Of a stretch of 64,000 nt of DNA, positions 26,703-35,292 are shown piece after piece. The stretch is from Allobosea sp. (lineage in GTDB: Bacteria > Pseudomonadota > Alphaproteobacteria > Rhizobiales > Kaistiaceae): NCBI GenBank assembly GCA_017307955.1, contig JAFKFV010000015.1:62001-126000 (forward strand). Reading direction: 5' to 3'. The position numbers and the translations under genes are program-made. Position 1 is the stretch's first letter; every line of letters starts with the position of its first letter. The notes beneath the pieces were generated by a model. That model saw only the letters and a list, made by a program, of their open reading frames with translations, ran no database searches and was not told the DNA's origin.

Positions 26703-27562
26703 GGCTTCGGCTCCTCGGTCTCGATCGCGTAGCGCCCGGTGATCATCGAGCGAAGATTGTTGAAGAGGCCGGACGCGAACACCATCGCAAGATGGATCAC
26801 GACGAAGAGCACGAGCAGCGTCGCGGCGATGAAATGCAGGCTCCGCGCCGACTGCCGGCCGCCGAACAGATCGACGAGCCAGGGCAGCGCCGCGTCCATG
26901 CCGGGCGACATCGTCAGCCCGGTCAGCACCATGACCGGCAGCAATATGAAGGCGACACCGCAATAGGCGAGCTTCTGCAGCGCATTGTAGCGCCGCGCCT
27001 CCTCCCCTTTCGGGAAGCGAAGCCGGGCATGGGTGACGATCTCGTGCCAGAGATGGCGCGGCGCCAGCTGGTCGCGGCTGGGCGCGAGGTCGCGGCGGAA
27101 ATGCCCGGCCAGGAGGCCGTAGAGGAGATAGGCGGCGCCGTTGATGACAAACAGCCAGGCGAAGAAGAAGTGCCAGCGCCGCCCCTCGGCAAGGTTGCGA
27201 AAGCCCGGCAGCGTCGCCCAGTTCGGGAAGCCGCGCGGCCGGATCTCCCCATTGACCGCGGAGGCGCCGAGCACCCCCGTCGTCGGGATCTCCAGCGCGC
27301 CGATGCGCGTCACGCCCTCGATCGCACCATTGTCGCCCCGCTTCGCCTCGAGCGCCAGGAACGACCAGTCGGCATCGGCGCCATATTGGCCCCAATAGAG
27401 CTCAGGATGGGCATTGAAAATCTGCAGCCCGCTCATGAGCAGAATGCCGAAGCAGAGCACGTTGACCCAGTGCGTCAGCCGCACGGTTCCGGAATGCCTG
27501 CGAACCAGTACGCGCCGCTTCGGTGCCGCCCGCTCGGCGGTGCTGCGATCGATGCCATCCAT
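26699..27562 (-). CDS. Cytochrome b561-like membrane protein, electron donor to molybdoenzyme
   Basis: Membrane protein of 287 residues with four main hydrophobic helices. Candidate haem histidines are H31 (RLTHWVN), the His in RRWHFFFAW, and those in SLHFIAATLLVLFVVIHL. The pattern matches bacterial di-haem cytochrome b561 partners of Tat-exported molybdenum enzymes. A long periplasmic segment follows helix 1 (about residues 48-110). It is translated together with the molybdoenzyme (GTGA overlap), so quinol-to-molybdenum electron transfer across the inner membrane is the likely function. Confidence 0.88.
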   Translation of the reverse strand: MDGIDRSTAERAAPKRRVLVRRHSGTVRLTHWVNVLCFGILLMSGLQIFNAHPELYWGQYGADADWSFLALEAKRGDNGAIEGVTRIGALEIPTTGVLGASAVNGEIRPRGFPNWATLPGFRNLAEGRRWHFFFAWLFVINGAAYLLYGLLAGHFRRDLAPSRDQLAPRHLWHEIVTHARLRFPKGEEARRYNALQKLAYCGVAFILLPVMVLTGLTMSPGMDAALPWLVDLFGGRQSARSLHFIAATLLVLFVVIHLAMVFASGLFNNLRSMITGRYAIETEEPKP

Positions 27563-27622
27563 CGAGGATCCCCGTCCGTAAGGCCGGCCCCGCGCAGGCG
27601 GAGCCGGCATCGCCGCGGCGCG

Positions 27623-27916
27623 TTACTTTGCCGGCTTCATGGCGTCGTCGCCCTGCATGGCATCACCCTGCATGGCGTCGCCCTTCATCGTGTCGCCCTG
27701 CATGGCGTCGCCTTTCATGGCATCGCCCTGCATCGCGTCGCTCTTCATGGCGTCGTCGCAGGTCTGGCCGGCCGGACAGTCGGGCTTCATCTGGTCGGAG
27801 GCCATGGCGTCTCCGCCCATGGCATCGGACTTCATCGCGTCTTCGGCGCGGGCGGCGCCGAGAAGCGCCATGGTGGCGATGGCAGCGGCGAAGAGGGTCT
27901 TCGTGGCGGTGTTCAT
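27623..27916 (-). CDS. Exported MXKDX-type pentapeptide repeat protein
   Basis: A small exported protein of 97 residues. A signal peptide (MNTATKTLFAAAIATMALLGAARA) is followed by a low-complexity chain of five-residue units such as DAMKS, DAMQG and DAMKG, broken once by a short cysteine-containing piece (DCPAGQTCDD). It fits the family named pentapeptide MXKDX repeat protein, whose role is unknown. The Met- and Asp-rich surface could bind metal or absorb oxidants by methionine oxidation, which would fit the neighbouring Msr genes, but this is speculation. The ATG was chosen by the AAGGACG ribosome-binding site and the signal peptide. Confidence 0.85.
   Translation of the reverse strand: MNTATKTLFAAAIATMALLGAARAEDAMKSDAMGGDAMASDQMKPDCPAGQTCDDAMKSDAMQGDAMKGDAMQGDTMKGDAMQGDAMQGDDAMKPAK
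27640..27760. repeat. Degenerate 15-bp tandem repeats inside the MXKDX gene
   Basis: Units such as CATGGCGTCGCCCTG and CATGGCATCGCCCTG repeat in tandem with a 15-bp period, matching five codons. They code the DAMQG/DAMKG protein repeats. They have no spacers and are in frame, so this is not a CRISPR array. Such arrays can gain or lose units by slippage. Confidence 0.85.
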
Positions 27917-28151
27917 GGTGGATCGTCCTTCTCTGGAGGATGAAGTCTGAACCGACAGGGTCGGTCCGTTTGGCAAAAGGGGTCCCGTCCGGCCGCGAGG
28001 GTCCCGCGACAGGCTTCGTTCGGGAGCATGGCTGCCCCGGCTTGTTGGATCACGGCCGACGGGCCGTCGTCTGGGGAAGGCACCGTCCGGCCGCCTTCCC
28101 CCTGTCCTACGCAGGCCGGGCAGGAGGCGTTACGCGCTCACTCTCTTGTGA

Positions 28152-28595
28152 TCAGAGCGCGCCGGGTGCGTTGCGCCACTTCTGGGCCGCATGCGAGCAA
28201 GCAACGAGGAAGCTCGTGCTCCAGCCGAAGCTGACAATGCCGCTCATGGCGATGAGCGGCCCCGCGATCGGCGGCACATGGGCGGCCGCCGGCGCGGCGA
28301 GGCCGAGGGTCGTGAAATTTGAAATGGCAAAGAGAAAGGCGTCGCCAAACCTCATGGCCACCGCGCCCGAGGCCTGCGATCCCGCCATCACCAGCAGCGT
28401 GCAGACCGTCACATCGGCGAAATTGATCATGACGAGACCGAAGATCACGAGCCCGAACGAGAGTTCGGCCCCGAGGATCCGGCGGACCGGAAACCGCTCG
28501 AGCGTGGCGTTGAAGAGGGTGCGAACGAGGAAGATGCCGATCCAGTGACAGGCCAGCACGGCGAAGACGGAGAGGGTACCGAGGACGATCAACAC
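28152..28595 (-). CDS. Small membrane protein with ion-channel-like pore segment
   Basis: A protein of 147 residues starting with GTG, with three or four hydrophobic helices (LIVLGTLSVFAVLACHWIGIFLV, then a long segment near residues 45-72, and a last one near 112-135). Between the last helices stands FLFAISNFTTLGL, which resembles the pore-helix and filter region of two-helix potassium channels (Ion_trans_2 family), though the TVGYG filter is not intact. It is divergent from a Kv-beta-like aldo-keto reductase. A channel role is a guess; a plain membrane protein of unknown function is the safe reading. Confidence 0.65.
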   Translation of the reverse strand: MLIVLGTLSVFAVLACHWIGIFLVRTLFNATLERFPVRRILGAELSFGLVIFGLVMINFADVTVCTLLVMAGSQASGAVAMRFGDAFLFAISNFTTLGLAAPAAAHVPPIAGPLIAMSGIVSFGWSTSFLVACSHAAQKWRNAPGAL

Positions 28596-28841
28596 TGCGC
28601 CAGCCGCTCTTGCATCACGCTCTGAATGGTTTCAAATGGCGCGGCGGCGAGCGGTTCGGCCGCGCCGGACCATGATGGCGCATCGGCCGTCGCCGGCAAA
28701 CCCCGCTGCCGGAACACATGCGGAGCCACCTCCCCTGGCGGCCGCGCACCGCGCCGGAAGGCGCGACCAAGGCTTGGAAACACTGATCGCGGGACCGGTC
28801 CGGCATCGCCGGCCCCCTCCCGCCGGATGCGAGGAAGACAC

Positions 28842-29831
28842 ATGAACTATCGTCGTTTGGGAAAATCGGGCCTGCAGGTCAGCGAATTGTCGCTCGGCTC
28901 CTGGGTCACCTTTGGCAAGCAGGTCGACCAGAAGGACGCGATCGCGATCATGAAGCGCGCCTATGAGGCGGGCATCAATTTCTTCGACAATGCCGAGGGT
29001 TATGAAGCCGGCGTCTCCGAGGCGCTGATGGGCGAGGCGCTCGCCAGTCTCGGCTGGAGCCGCGACAGCTATGTCGTCTCCTCCAAGGTGTTCTGGGGCG
29101 GCTCGAAGCCGACGCAGCGCGGCCTGTCGCGCAAGCATGTGACCGATGCCTGCCATGCGGCGCTGAAGCGCCTCCAGGTCGAGTATCTCGATCTCTATTT
29201 CTGCCATCGCCCGGACATCGATACGCCCATCGAGGAGACCGTGCGCGCGATGCACGACCTCATCGCGCAGGGCAAGGTGCTCTACTGGGGCACGTCGGAA
29301 TGGACGGCCCAGCAGATCACGGAGGCCTGGGGCGTGGCGCGGTCGATGAATCTGACGCCGCCGACCATGGAGCAGCCCCAGTACAACATCTTCGAGCGCC
29401 ACAAGGTCGAGGGTGACTACCTGCCGCTCTATGATCTCGTCGGCCTCGGCACCACGATCTGGTCGCCGCTCGCCTCGGGCGTGCTCACCGGCAAATATTC
29501 GAAGGGCATTCCCGACGACAGCCGCCTCAACCTGCCGGGCTATGAGTGGCTGAAGGAGATCTGGCAGAGCGAGGGCGGCAAGGCCAAGCTCGCCAAGGTC
29601 GACGAACTGGCGGCGCTCGCCAAGGAGATCGGCATCTCCATGACGCATCTGGCGCTCCTGTGGTGCCTCGCCAACCCGCATGTCTCGACGGTGATCCTCG
29701 GCGCCTCGAAGCTCACGCAGCTCGACGACAACCTCGCCGCGCTCGACAACCGCGACAAGGTCACGCCCGAGGTCATGGCCCGCATCGACGACATCGTCGG
29801 CAACAAGCCCGCAGCCCCGCAGCGCTACTGA
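28842..29831 (+). CDS. Aldo-keto reductase, voltage-gated K+ channel beta-subunit-like
   Basis: A TIM-barrel NADPH-dependent reductase of 329 residues. The active-site set is visible: Asp and Tyr in FFDNAEGY, Lys in SSKVFWGG and His in YFCHRPD. The sequence around QVDQKDAIAIMKRAYEAGINFFDNAE and the overall length resemble the AKR6/Kv-beta branch. ATG 28842 follows GAGGAAG; the open frame further upstream is not conserved. The neighbouring divergent gene encodes a possible channel-like protein, an unusual match. Most bacterial members reduce aldehydes; the substrate is unknown. Confidence 0.93.
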   Translation: MNYRRLGKSGLQVSELSLGSWVTFGKQVDQKDAIAIMKRAYEAGINFFDNAEGYEAGVSEALMGEALASLGWSRDSYVVSSKVFWGGSKPTQRGLSRKHVTDACHAALKRLQVEYLDLYFCHRPDIDTPIEETVRAMHDLIAQGKVLYWGTSEWTAQQITEAWGVARSMNLTPPTMEQPQYNIFERHKVEGDYLPLYDLVGLGTTIWSPLASGVLTGKYSKGIPDDSRLNLPGYEWLKEIWQSEGGKAKLAKVDELAALAKEIGISMTHLALLWCLANPHVSTVILGASKLTQLDDNLAALDNRDKVTPEVMARIDDIVGNKPAAPQRY

Positions 29832-29838
29832 AAGCCCT

Positions 29839-29871
29839 TCCGTCCGGCGGCCTCGATTGCCGCCGGACGGA
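29839..29871. terminator. Strong stem-loop after aldo-keto reductase
   Basis: A perfect 13-bp stem: TCCGTCCGGCGGC pairs with GCCGCCGGACGGA around a 7-nt loop (CTCGATT). It begins seven bases after the stop codon. There is no strong U-run, but position and stability suggest a transcription terminator. Confidence 0.65.
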
Positions 29872-30148
29872 CATGTATTGCGGCAGGCCCTACGACTTTT
29901 TGCATGGGTCATATCCTTTATGCCGTGACTGCGCCGCTGCCACACCCCGATTTGGCAACTGCAGAGCGCGCGGTGCGATATGCTACATATAGAATTACTG
30001 GCGAATGCGCTTTGGATTGCGGCGGTCTTTATTCGCTCTCGAACAAAACCATATCGAGGATATCTCCGAGATTTTTATCCTTCCATTAGCAATCCAGAAT
30101 CAACACTCTTCTCAGACTTCGTTCAGATGAGAGTCCTTGGGCGTGCTC
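29872..30148. other. AT-rich intergenic stretch before first LuxR-type regulator
   Basis: About 280 bp without a supported gene; the short open frames here look random. It is clearly more AT-rich than the coding DNA around it. It contains a perfect 5-3-5 inverted repeat, ATATG-CTA-CATAT (29978-29990). It should carry the promoter of the LuxR-type gene that follows and marks the left edge of the polysaccharide locus. Confidence 0.55.
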
Positions 30149-30805
30149 ATGGATCAGCCTCCGACGCTCGTTCTCTTTGATCGCAATCGACTGAGTCGCG
30201 AGAGCCTGGCGCGGACGATCGCCGCAAGCGGCGTGGCGGCCATGGTGGCGGCATTCGCGAGCGTGTCAGAGTGGCTCGCCCTAGACGGCAAGAACCCGGG
30301 CCCCATCGCCCAGATGGCGATCCTGGTTCACCGCAGCGGCCATCCCTCGGCGTCGTCTCTCTGGGAACTGCGCCAGCTATGCGAGCACGAAGGCCTGCTT
30401 GTCGTGGTCGTGTCCGATGACGAGCAGCCGGAAACCATTCTCCAGGCGCTCGATCTGGGCGCCAAGGCCTATATTCCCAGCAGCATTGGCATGGACGTGG
30501 CCCTCGAGGCGGTCCGTCTGGTCGCGGCGGGTGGTACCTTCGTCCCTGCCAACAGCCTCTCGGACTATCGCCGCACGGCCCTGCGGAAGAGCAAGCCGTC
30601 ACGCCTGTCGCGGTTTACGGCCAGGCAGCAGGCTGTGATCGCCTTGCTTCGGCAAGGGAAGAGCAACAAGACGATCGCCCATGAACTCAATATGCGTGAA
30701 AGCACGGTCAAGGTTCACGTGCGCAACATCATGCGCGAGATAAACGCGAAGAACAGAACCGAGATCGCCGTCCGCCTGTCATCCGCCAACGGTGAGGACG
30801 AATAG
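30149..30805 (+). CDS. LuxR/NarL-type regulator with degenerate receiver domain (left flank of EPS locus)
   Basis: A DNA-binding regulator of 218 residues. The N-terminal 120 or so residues have a receiver-like pattern (LVLFDRNRLSRESLAR, then VVVVSDDEQPETI and GAKAYIPSSIGMDVALEAVRLVAAGGTFVP), but the strand that should end in the phospho-acceptor Asp reads MAILVHRSG, with no Asp. The C-terminal LuxR helix-turn-helix is intact (FTARQQAVIALLRQGKSNKTIAHELNMRESTVKVHVRNIM). It is paralogous to the protein at 55917-56693. ATG 30149 is used; a TTG at 30137 with GAGAG upstream is an alternative. It probably senses something other than phosphorylation, and likely controls the polysaccharide genes beside it. 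Confidence 0.88.
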   Translation: MDQPPTLVLFDRNRLSRESLARTIAASGVAAMVAAFASVSEWLALDGKNPGPIAQMAILVHRSGHPSASSLWELRQLCEHEGLLVVVVSDDEQPETILQALDLGAKAYIPSSIGMDVALEAVRLVAAGGTFVPANSLSDYRRTALRKSKPSRLSRFTARQQAVIALLRQGKSNKTIAHELNMRESTVKVHVRNIMREINAKNRTEIAVRLSSANGEDE

Positions 30806-30831
30806 ATCGCTCTCTACCCTGCCGAGAATGT

Positions 30832-33072
30832 CTATGCCGGATGGTACTTGGCAAGCGAATGGGAGAAGATCGCAGCATCCCTGAAGCCGTAGAGGCGATA
30901 GCGGCGGGGATTGACCATGTTCAGCACTGTCAGCGCCGGGTAGCGGCTGGCCTCGCCGAGGCGCGATGCGGCGACCTCAACGGTCCGCATCGACGTTCGC
31001 CCCCAGCGGATCACCACGACAGTGCGCTCGACCTGCTGCGCCAGGAAGATGCTGTCCGTCGATGCGAGCACCGGAGCGCTGTCGATGATGACGAGTTGTC
31101 CCCTGCCGCGCGCAAAGCGAAGCACCGCTTCGAGGTCAGGCAAATGCTGTCTCCGCGGCACGGGCTGGCCCCCGCGCGGGATGACGTCGAGCCCGGTCGC
31201 CTCGTCGTGATGGATGACATCGGACAATTCGGCGCGGCGAGACAAGAGGTCATTGAGGCCGGGCCTCGAACCGGCTGCGAACTCTGCGCCGAGATCCCCG
31301 CGCGTCAGGTCGCCATCGACCAGGAGCACGGACTTGCCGGCTGCGACGAGTTCGAGCGCCAGCGCTCTTGCCACGAAGGACTTGCCCTCATGGTCGAGCG
31401 ACGATGTCACGAGGATGCTCTGCGGGAACTCGCCGCCATTCGCCTGCCAGAGCGAGACGAGAATGGCCCTGATCGATTCGCCGAAGACGCCACGAAGGGC
31501 GGGTGACGACCGCCCCTGACGCCGACCACGGGGCATGGACGGCAGGAGCCCCGCGGGGACGAGACCCGGGGCGGCGGCAAGCTGATCCTGGCTGCGCACG
31601 CTCCCGTCGAGCATCTCGCGCAGGAACGCGATGGTCAGAGACACGGCGAACGCGGCGCCGAGCGCAGCGACCAGATAGAAGAGCCGGCCCCGCCCTTGCG
31701 GGGCAAGCGGGATGCCCGCCGGCGAGAGCACCTCGATCACATCGGACACCGGCATCGCAGAACGATCTGCCAGTGATCGGCGCTGCTGCTCGATCGCGTC
31801 CAGGGCGGCCTGCTCCGCCTCCGCCCGCGCCAGAAGGCCCTCGAGTTCCGTCTGCGCCTGGGCGGAGCGCGTCAGCCTGTCTTGAGCGACGGACAGTTCC
31901 TCGGCCACGGATCGCCTCTCGCTGTCGAGGGTATCCAATCTGGCTCGTAGCAGCTGGATGTGATGATCGACCTCCGCGCTGAGGACCGACCGGGTCGCGA
32001 CGAGCTTGGAGCGGATCTCGACCACCTCGTCCGCATTGTCGCCGTAGACCTGGAGCATCTGCTCCAGGGTCCGCGCCTGCGCCCCGACCTCGCGAAAAGT
32101 CGTCGCCAGAGGCTCGGGAAGGTCGATCTTGGCGAGCGCCGTATCGAGTTCCGGCGACGTCAGATCGACAATCATCCCGCTGATCTGTTCGCGATCGGTC
32201 GCGAGTTGCTTGAGGCGCGCGGAGAGGTCCTCGACCGCCTTGAATTGGGCTGCCTGAGCTTCGTTCGAGACCGGCCCCACGGTTTCACGATAATGGCGGA
32301 CGGCCTCCCGCGCCTCGTCAGCCCGCAACCGCTGTTCAGCGATGCGTGACTGGATGAAGTTTCCGATCTGTTCGAAACGCCGCCGCTCGATCGCCCCCCG
32401 CTCGTCGACATAGACCTCCAGTAGCTTGGCCGGAACCGATGCGGCGAGAACCGGATCCTCTGAATCGAAGCCGATCTGGACGACGTTCGACAAGCCGTCG
32501 CGCCGCAGCCCCAGCGCGCGGTAGTAGCTCTGGACGACGGCTTCCATGACGTCGCCTTCGCCGGCGGGCTGTGAGCGGCGCGTGCCTCGGTCGATAAGGC
32601 CTCTGATGAGATTGCGGACCTGATCGACGATCCTCTCGTCCCGGAGCGTCGGATTGAATTCCTGTCGATCCGCAATCCCGAGTTCGCGGACCACGCGATC
32701 CGTGCTTGCCCGCGACAGCATGCGCTCCATCTCGGAAGCGATGTCGGGCGGCGTATCGCTCTTCTCGCTGAGATCGAGGGCGGTCGCGGGCGAGCTTCTG
32801 ATCATCACCCGGGCCTCCGCGTGATAGGACGGCCGCATCGCCAGGATCAACGGAACCAGCGCAGTCGTCAGCACCGCCGTAAGGATCGCGATGAGCCAGA
32901 AGCGCCGGCGCAGGAGACGGAAGCCCGACGACAGGTCAAACTCGTCGGGGCGCGCCATGATCGGCGGCGGCGCCGCGAAACGGCTGCGCTGGAAGCCATC
33001 GCTGTCATGGACAGGGATCGTGACCGGAGCGAGCCGGACCCCGCCGGCCCTATTGACGCTTGACGGTTTCAT
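30832..33072 (-). CDS. Polysaccharide co-polymerase/tyrosine kinase (Wzc/ExoP-like)
   Basis: An inner-membrane protein of 746 residues. A Wzz domain with one helix (about residues 56-80, RRRFWLIAILTAVLTTALVPLILAM) and a long periplasmic coiled-coil region (about 250-450) leads to a second helix (LFYLVAALGAAFAVSLTIAFL, about 470-490). The cytoplasmic domain is a BY-kinase type: Walker A as SSLDHEGKS near 555-565 (most have PGEGKS), Walker A' LLVDGDLTRGD and Walker B VIIDSAPV near 660. The tail has only a few tyrosines. It controls chain length and export together with the ExoF-like protein. The stop lies 26 bp from the convergent LuxR gene. Confidence 0.92.
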   Translation of the reverse strand: MKPSSVNRAGGVRLAPVTIPVHDSDGFQRSRFAAPPPIMARPDEFDLSSGFRLLRRRFWLIAILTAVLTTALVPLILAMRPSYHAEARVMIRSSPATALDLSEKSDTPPDIASEMERMLSRASTDRVVRELGIADRQEFNPTLRDERIVDQVRNLIRGLIDRGTRRSQPAGEGDVMEAVVQSYYRALGLRRDGLSNVVQIGFDSEDPVLAASVPAKLLEVYVDERGAIERRRFEQIGNFIQSRIAEQRLRADEAREAVRHYRETVGPVSNEAQAAQFKAVEDLSARLKQLATDREQISGMIVDLTSPELDTALAKIDLPEPLATTFREVGAQARTLEQMLQVYGDNADEVVEIRSKLVATRSVLSAEVDHHIQLLRARLDTLDSERRSVAEELSVAQDRLTRSAQAQTELEGLLARAEAEQAALDAIEQQRRSLADRSAMPVSDVIEVLSPAGIPLAPQGRGRLFYLVAALGAAFAVSLTIAFLREMLDGSVRSQDQLAAAPGLVPAGLLPSMPRGRRQGRSSPALRGVFGESIRAILVSLWQANGGEFPQSILVTSSLDHEGKSFVARALALELVAAGKSVLLVDGDLTRGDLGAEFAAGSRPGLNDLLSRRAELSDVIHHDEATGLDVIPRGGQPVPRRQHLPDLEAVLRFARGRGQLVIIDSAPVLASTDSIFLAQQVERTVVVIRWGRTSMRTVEVAASRLGEASRYPALTVLNMVNPRRYRLYGFRDAAIFSHSLAKYHPA

Positions 33073-34198
33073 AGATGCGCTCCAGCGATGAGAGATAGGC
33101 CTGGATGCTGAAATCGGCGAGGTATCGTCGCCTGGCCGCCTCGCCGAGACGCAGCCGCAGGGCCTCGTCGGTCACGAGGCGCGCCAATGTCTCTGCGAGC
33201 GTTCGCGGATCACCGACCGGGACAAACAACCCCGTCTCGCCGTCGTTGATGACCTCTTCATGCGCCCCGACGCGCGTCGTGACGACCGCGAGCCCATGCG
33301 CCATGCCCTCCACGACGGCCATTGCCAGCCCTTCGGCGTGCGAGGGCAGCACCAGGATCGCCGCTTCCCGGCACAGCGCGCGCGTCGGCTCCGGTCCGAG
33401 CCAGCCGGGAAAGCGGGTGCGATCGCCAAGGCCGAAGGCCGCCGCGCGCTGGCGGTATTCGTCGACCGGCCCGTCGCCGGCCATGACGGCCTGCCACGAA
33501 AGCGGCGCCATGACGGGATCCGCGAGGGCCTGAAGCAGCTCCGGCACGCCCTTTCGCGTGCCGAGTCTTCCAAGGAAGAGGATCAGCGGCCGCGCCGCGC
33601 GGACGCGAACTGTCTCGCCGGGATCGGGGACGCAGTTATGAAGAATGGTCAGCCGATCCGGGTTCACGCCGAGCGCGCCGGTCAGCGTCGCCTGATCGCG
33701 CATGCCGAGCGCGATCACACGGTCGGCCCGCTGGAACATGCGTCGGACTGCGGCCTGCATGCCAGGCCTGCGGGACTCATAGTCGGCCGCGTAGTCGTAG
33801 TCATGCAGATGGACGATGTGGCGGCAGCCGAGGGCGCGGGCGGCAGCTGCGAGCAGCAGCTTGCGACGCGTGCTGCCGCGGCCCGCGACATGGATGTGAT
33901 GGATGAGCGCAGGCGCTTGCACGCGGTCCAATGTCATTCTGATCATCGCCAGCAAAAGCTGCGCTGCCGAAACGGGAGCGGACCACCGGCGGCCCCGTGT
34001 GTCGGTTACGGCATGCCGGACGCCGGACGCCGCCGCGGCATCGACGATGTAGCCGGCGAGACGCCCGATGCCGCCCCCATGCTCCCGTCCGCCGGCCACA
34101 TAGTGGCGGACCGCGACCGACGCGGATGACACCTGCGCGCGGCTCGCGGCCTCGCGGCCGCGAGACAGCCGTTCTGCCTGGTCTAGTTCGGCACGCAT
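33050..34198 (-). CDS. Glycosyltransferase family 4 (GT-B fold)
   Basis: A glycosyltransferase of 382 residues with the GT4 pattern: an N-terminal acceptor half (AGGREHGGGIGRLAGYIVDAA) and a C-terminal sugar-nucleotide half with LILFLGRLGTRKGVPELLQAL, VMAGDGPVDEYR and the E-x7-E element in LPSHAEGLAMAVVEGMAHGL. It would add one sugar to the growing lipid-linked repeat unit on the cytoplasmic side. It overlaps both neighbours by 15-23 bp on the same strand, so it is in the Wzc-side operon. The donor and linkage cannot be told. Confidence 0.9.
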   Translation of the reverse strand: MRAELDQAERLSRGREAASRAQVSSASVAVRHYVAGGREHGGGIGRLAGYIVDAAAASGVRHAVTDTRGRRWSAPVSAAQLLLAMIRMTLDRVQAPALIHHIHVAGRGSTRRKLLLAAAARALGCRHIVHLHDYDYAADYESRRPGMQAAVRRMFQRADRVIALGMRDQATLTGALGVNPDRLTILHNCVPDPGETVRVRAARPLILFLGRLGTRKGVPELLQALADPVMAPLSWQAVMAGDGPVDEYRQRAAAFGLGDRTRFPGWLGPEPTRALCREAAILVLPSHAEGLAMAVVEGMAHGLAVVTTRVGAHEEVINDGETGLFVPVGDPRTLAETLARLVTDEALRLRLGEAARRRYLADFSIQAYLSSLERIYETVKRQ

Positions 34199-35292
34199 GA
34201 CCGCACGACCTTTCGATAGAGAGCGGCGGCCGTCTCGCCCACGGCACCGGGAGCATTCGGGCCGTGCGCCCAGGCGAGCGCGTTGGCGCCAAGCCTGGCT
34301 CGGAGGCCGGCATCCCTGCTCAGTGCAAGGATGGCTTCCGAGAGATCCTCCGGATTGCCGGCCGGCACGACGAGACCGAGACCGTTGGGGCCCACGGTCG
34401 ATGCCAGTTCGCCGACATCCGTCACGACGACGGGGACGCCGAACGCTGCCGCGAGGTTGAGAACACCGCTCTGCGACGCCTCTGTGTAGGGCAGGACGAC
34501 GAGGTCCGCGTCCAGGAACAATTGCGCGACCTCGGTATCCTCGATGAACCGGTTACGAATATCGTAGCGGACAGGCTCGCCCATGAGCGGCCTGAACTCA
34601 TTCGGATCATCGCCGCGACCGGCGATGATCACCCTCAACTCCGGCAGCCGGCGCTTGAGCAGCGCTTCAGCCCCGATGAGGGTCTGGAGACCCTTGTAGG
34701 CGAAGATCCGCCCGAACATCAGAACGCGGAAGGACCCGTCCTCGGCGCGGCGTCTCATGCCCTCGCGCCTGGCGAGGTCCGCATAGCGCTGAATGGCCGG
34801 GTGCGAGAGCACATGGACGTGGTCCCGCGACTTCGCGTAGCGCGCCACCGCCAGGCTGTGCAGGGTTTGGCCATGGACGACGAGATGATCCGACTGCCGC
34901 GCCATCAGGTCCGTCGCCCATCGGGGTACGACACGGCTGTCCCTGTCACCAGGATGGAGTTCGACATCGTGGACGGTCGTCACGAGGGGAGCAGGCCGCC
35001 AGAAGGGCGCGGCCAGATTGAGCCACAGCGTGGAATTGCTGAGCAAATGAATGACCGACGGCGCCTCCCGCCTGACGAGACGGGTGAGCTCGAACAAAAA
35101 TCGGGGATTCTGCGCCGACCGATGGCGCGGCCAGTCGAGAAGCCTCAAGTCGACGGCCGGATCGAACCAGGCGGCAAGAGAGCCATAGCGGCGCCGGGGC
35201 ACGCCGAGCAGGACGGGAACATGCTGGGCCACCCCGTTCACGAACGAGATCGTGTAGTCCTCGAGTTCGGAAACCAGCATCATCACCTTCAT
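34183..35292 (-). CDS. Glycosyltransferase family 4 (GT-B fold)
   Basis: A glycosyltransferase of 369 residues. N-terminal half: VSELEDYTISFVNGVAQH and VTTVHDVELHPGD. C-terminal half: FRVLMFGRIFAYKGLQTLIGA, VIIAGRGDD and LPYTEASQSGVLNLAAAFGVPVVVTD. The second acidic residue of the usual E-x7-E is replaced in this last block, as happens in some family members. It overlaps the GT2 gene upstream by four bases and the GT4 gene downstream by 16. It likely adds a sugar to the exopolysaccharide repeat unit. Confidence 0.88.
   Translation of the reverse strand: MKVMMLVSELEDYTISFVNGVAQHVPVLLGVPRRRYGSLAAWFDPAVDLRLLDWPRHRSAQNPRFLFELTRLVRREAPSVIHLLSNSTLWLNLAAPFWRPAPLVTTVHDVELHPGDRDSRVVPRWATDLMARQSDHLVVHGQTLHSLAVARYAKSRDHVHVLSHPAIQRYADLARREGMRRRAEDGSFRVLMFGRIFAYKGLQTLIGAEALLKRRLPELRVIIAGRGDDPNEFRPLMGEPVRYDIRNRFIEDTEVAQLFLDADLVVLPYTEASQSGVLNLAAAFGVPVVVTDVGELASTVGPNGLGLVVPAGNPEDLSEAILALSRDAGLRARLGANALAWAHGPNAPGAVGETAAALYRKVVRSCVPN

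Noticed and set aside
27640..27760. CRISPR-like repeat array
   Set aside because: The 15-bp units are directly adjacent, in frame and code for the MXKDX protein repeats; there are no spacers.
29904..30180. Small open frames in the AT-rich stretch before the LuxR-type gene
   Set aside because: No start signals or conserved features; composition suggests non-coding DNA.
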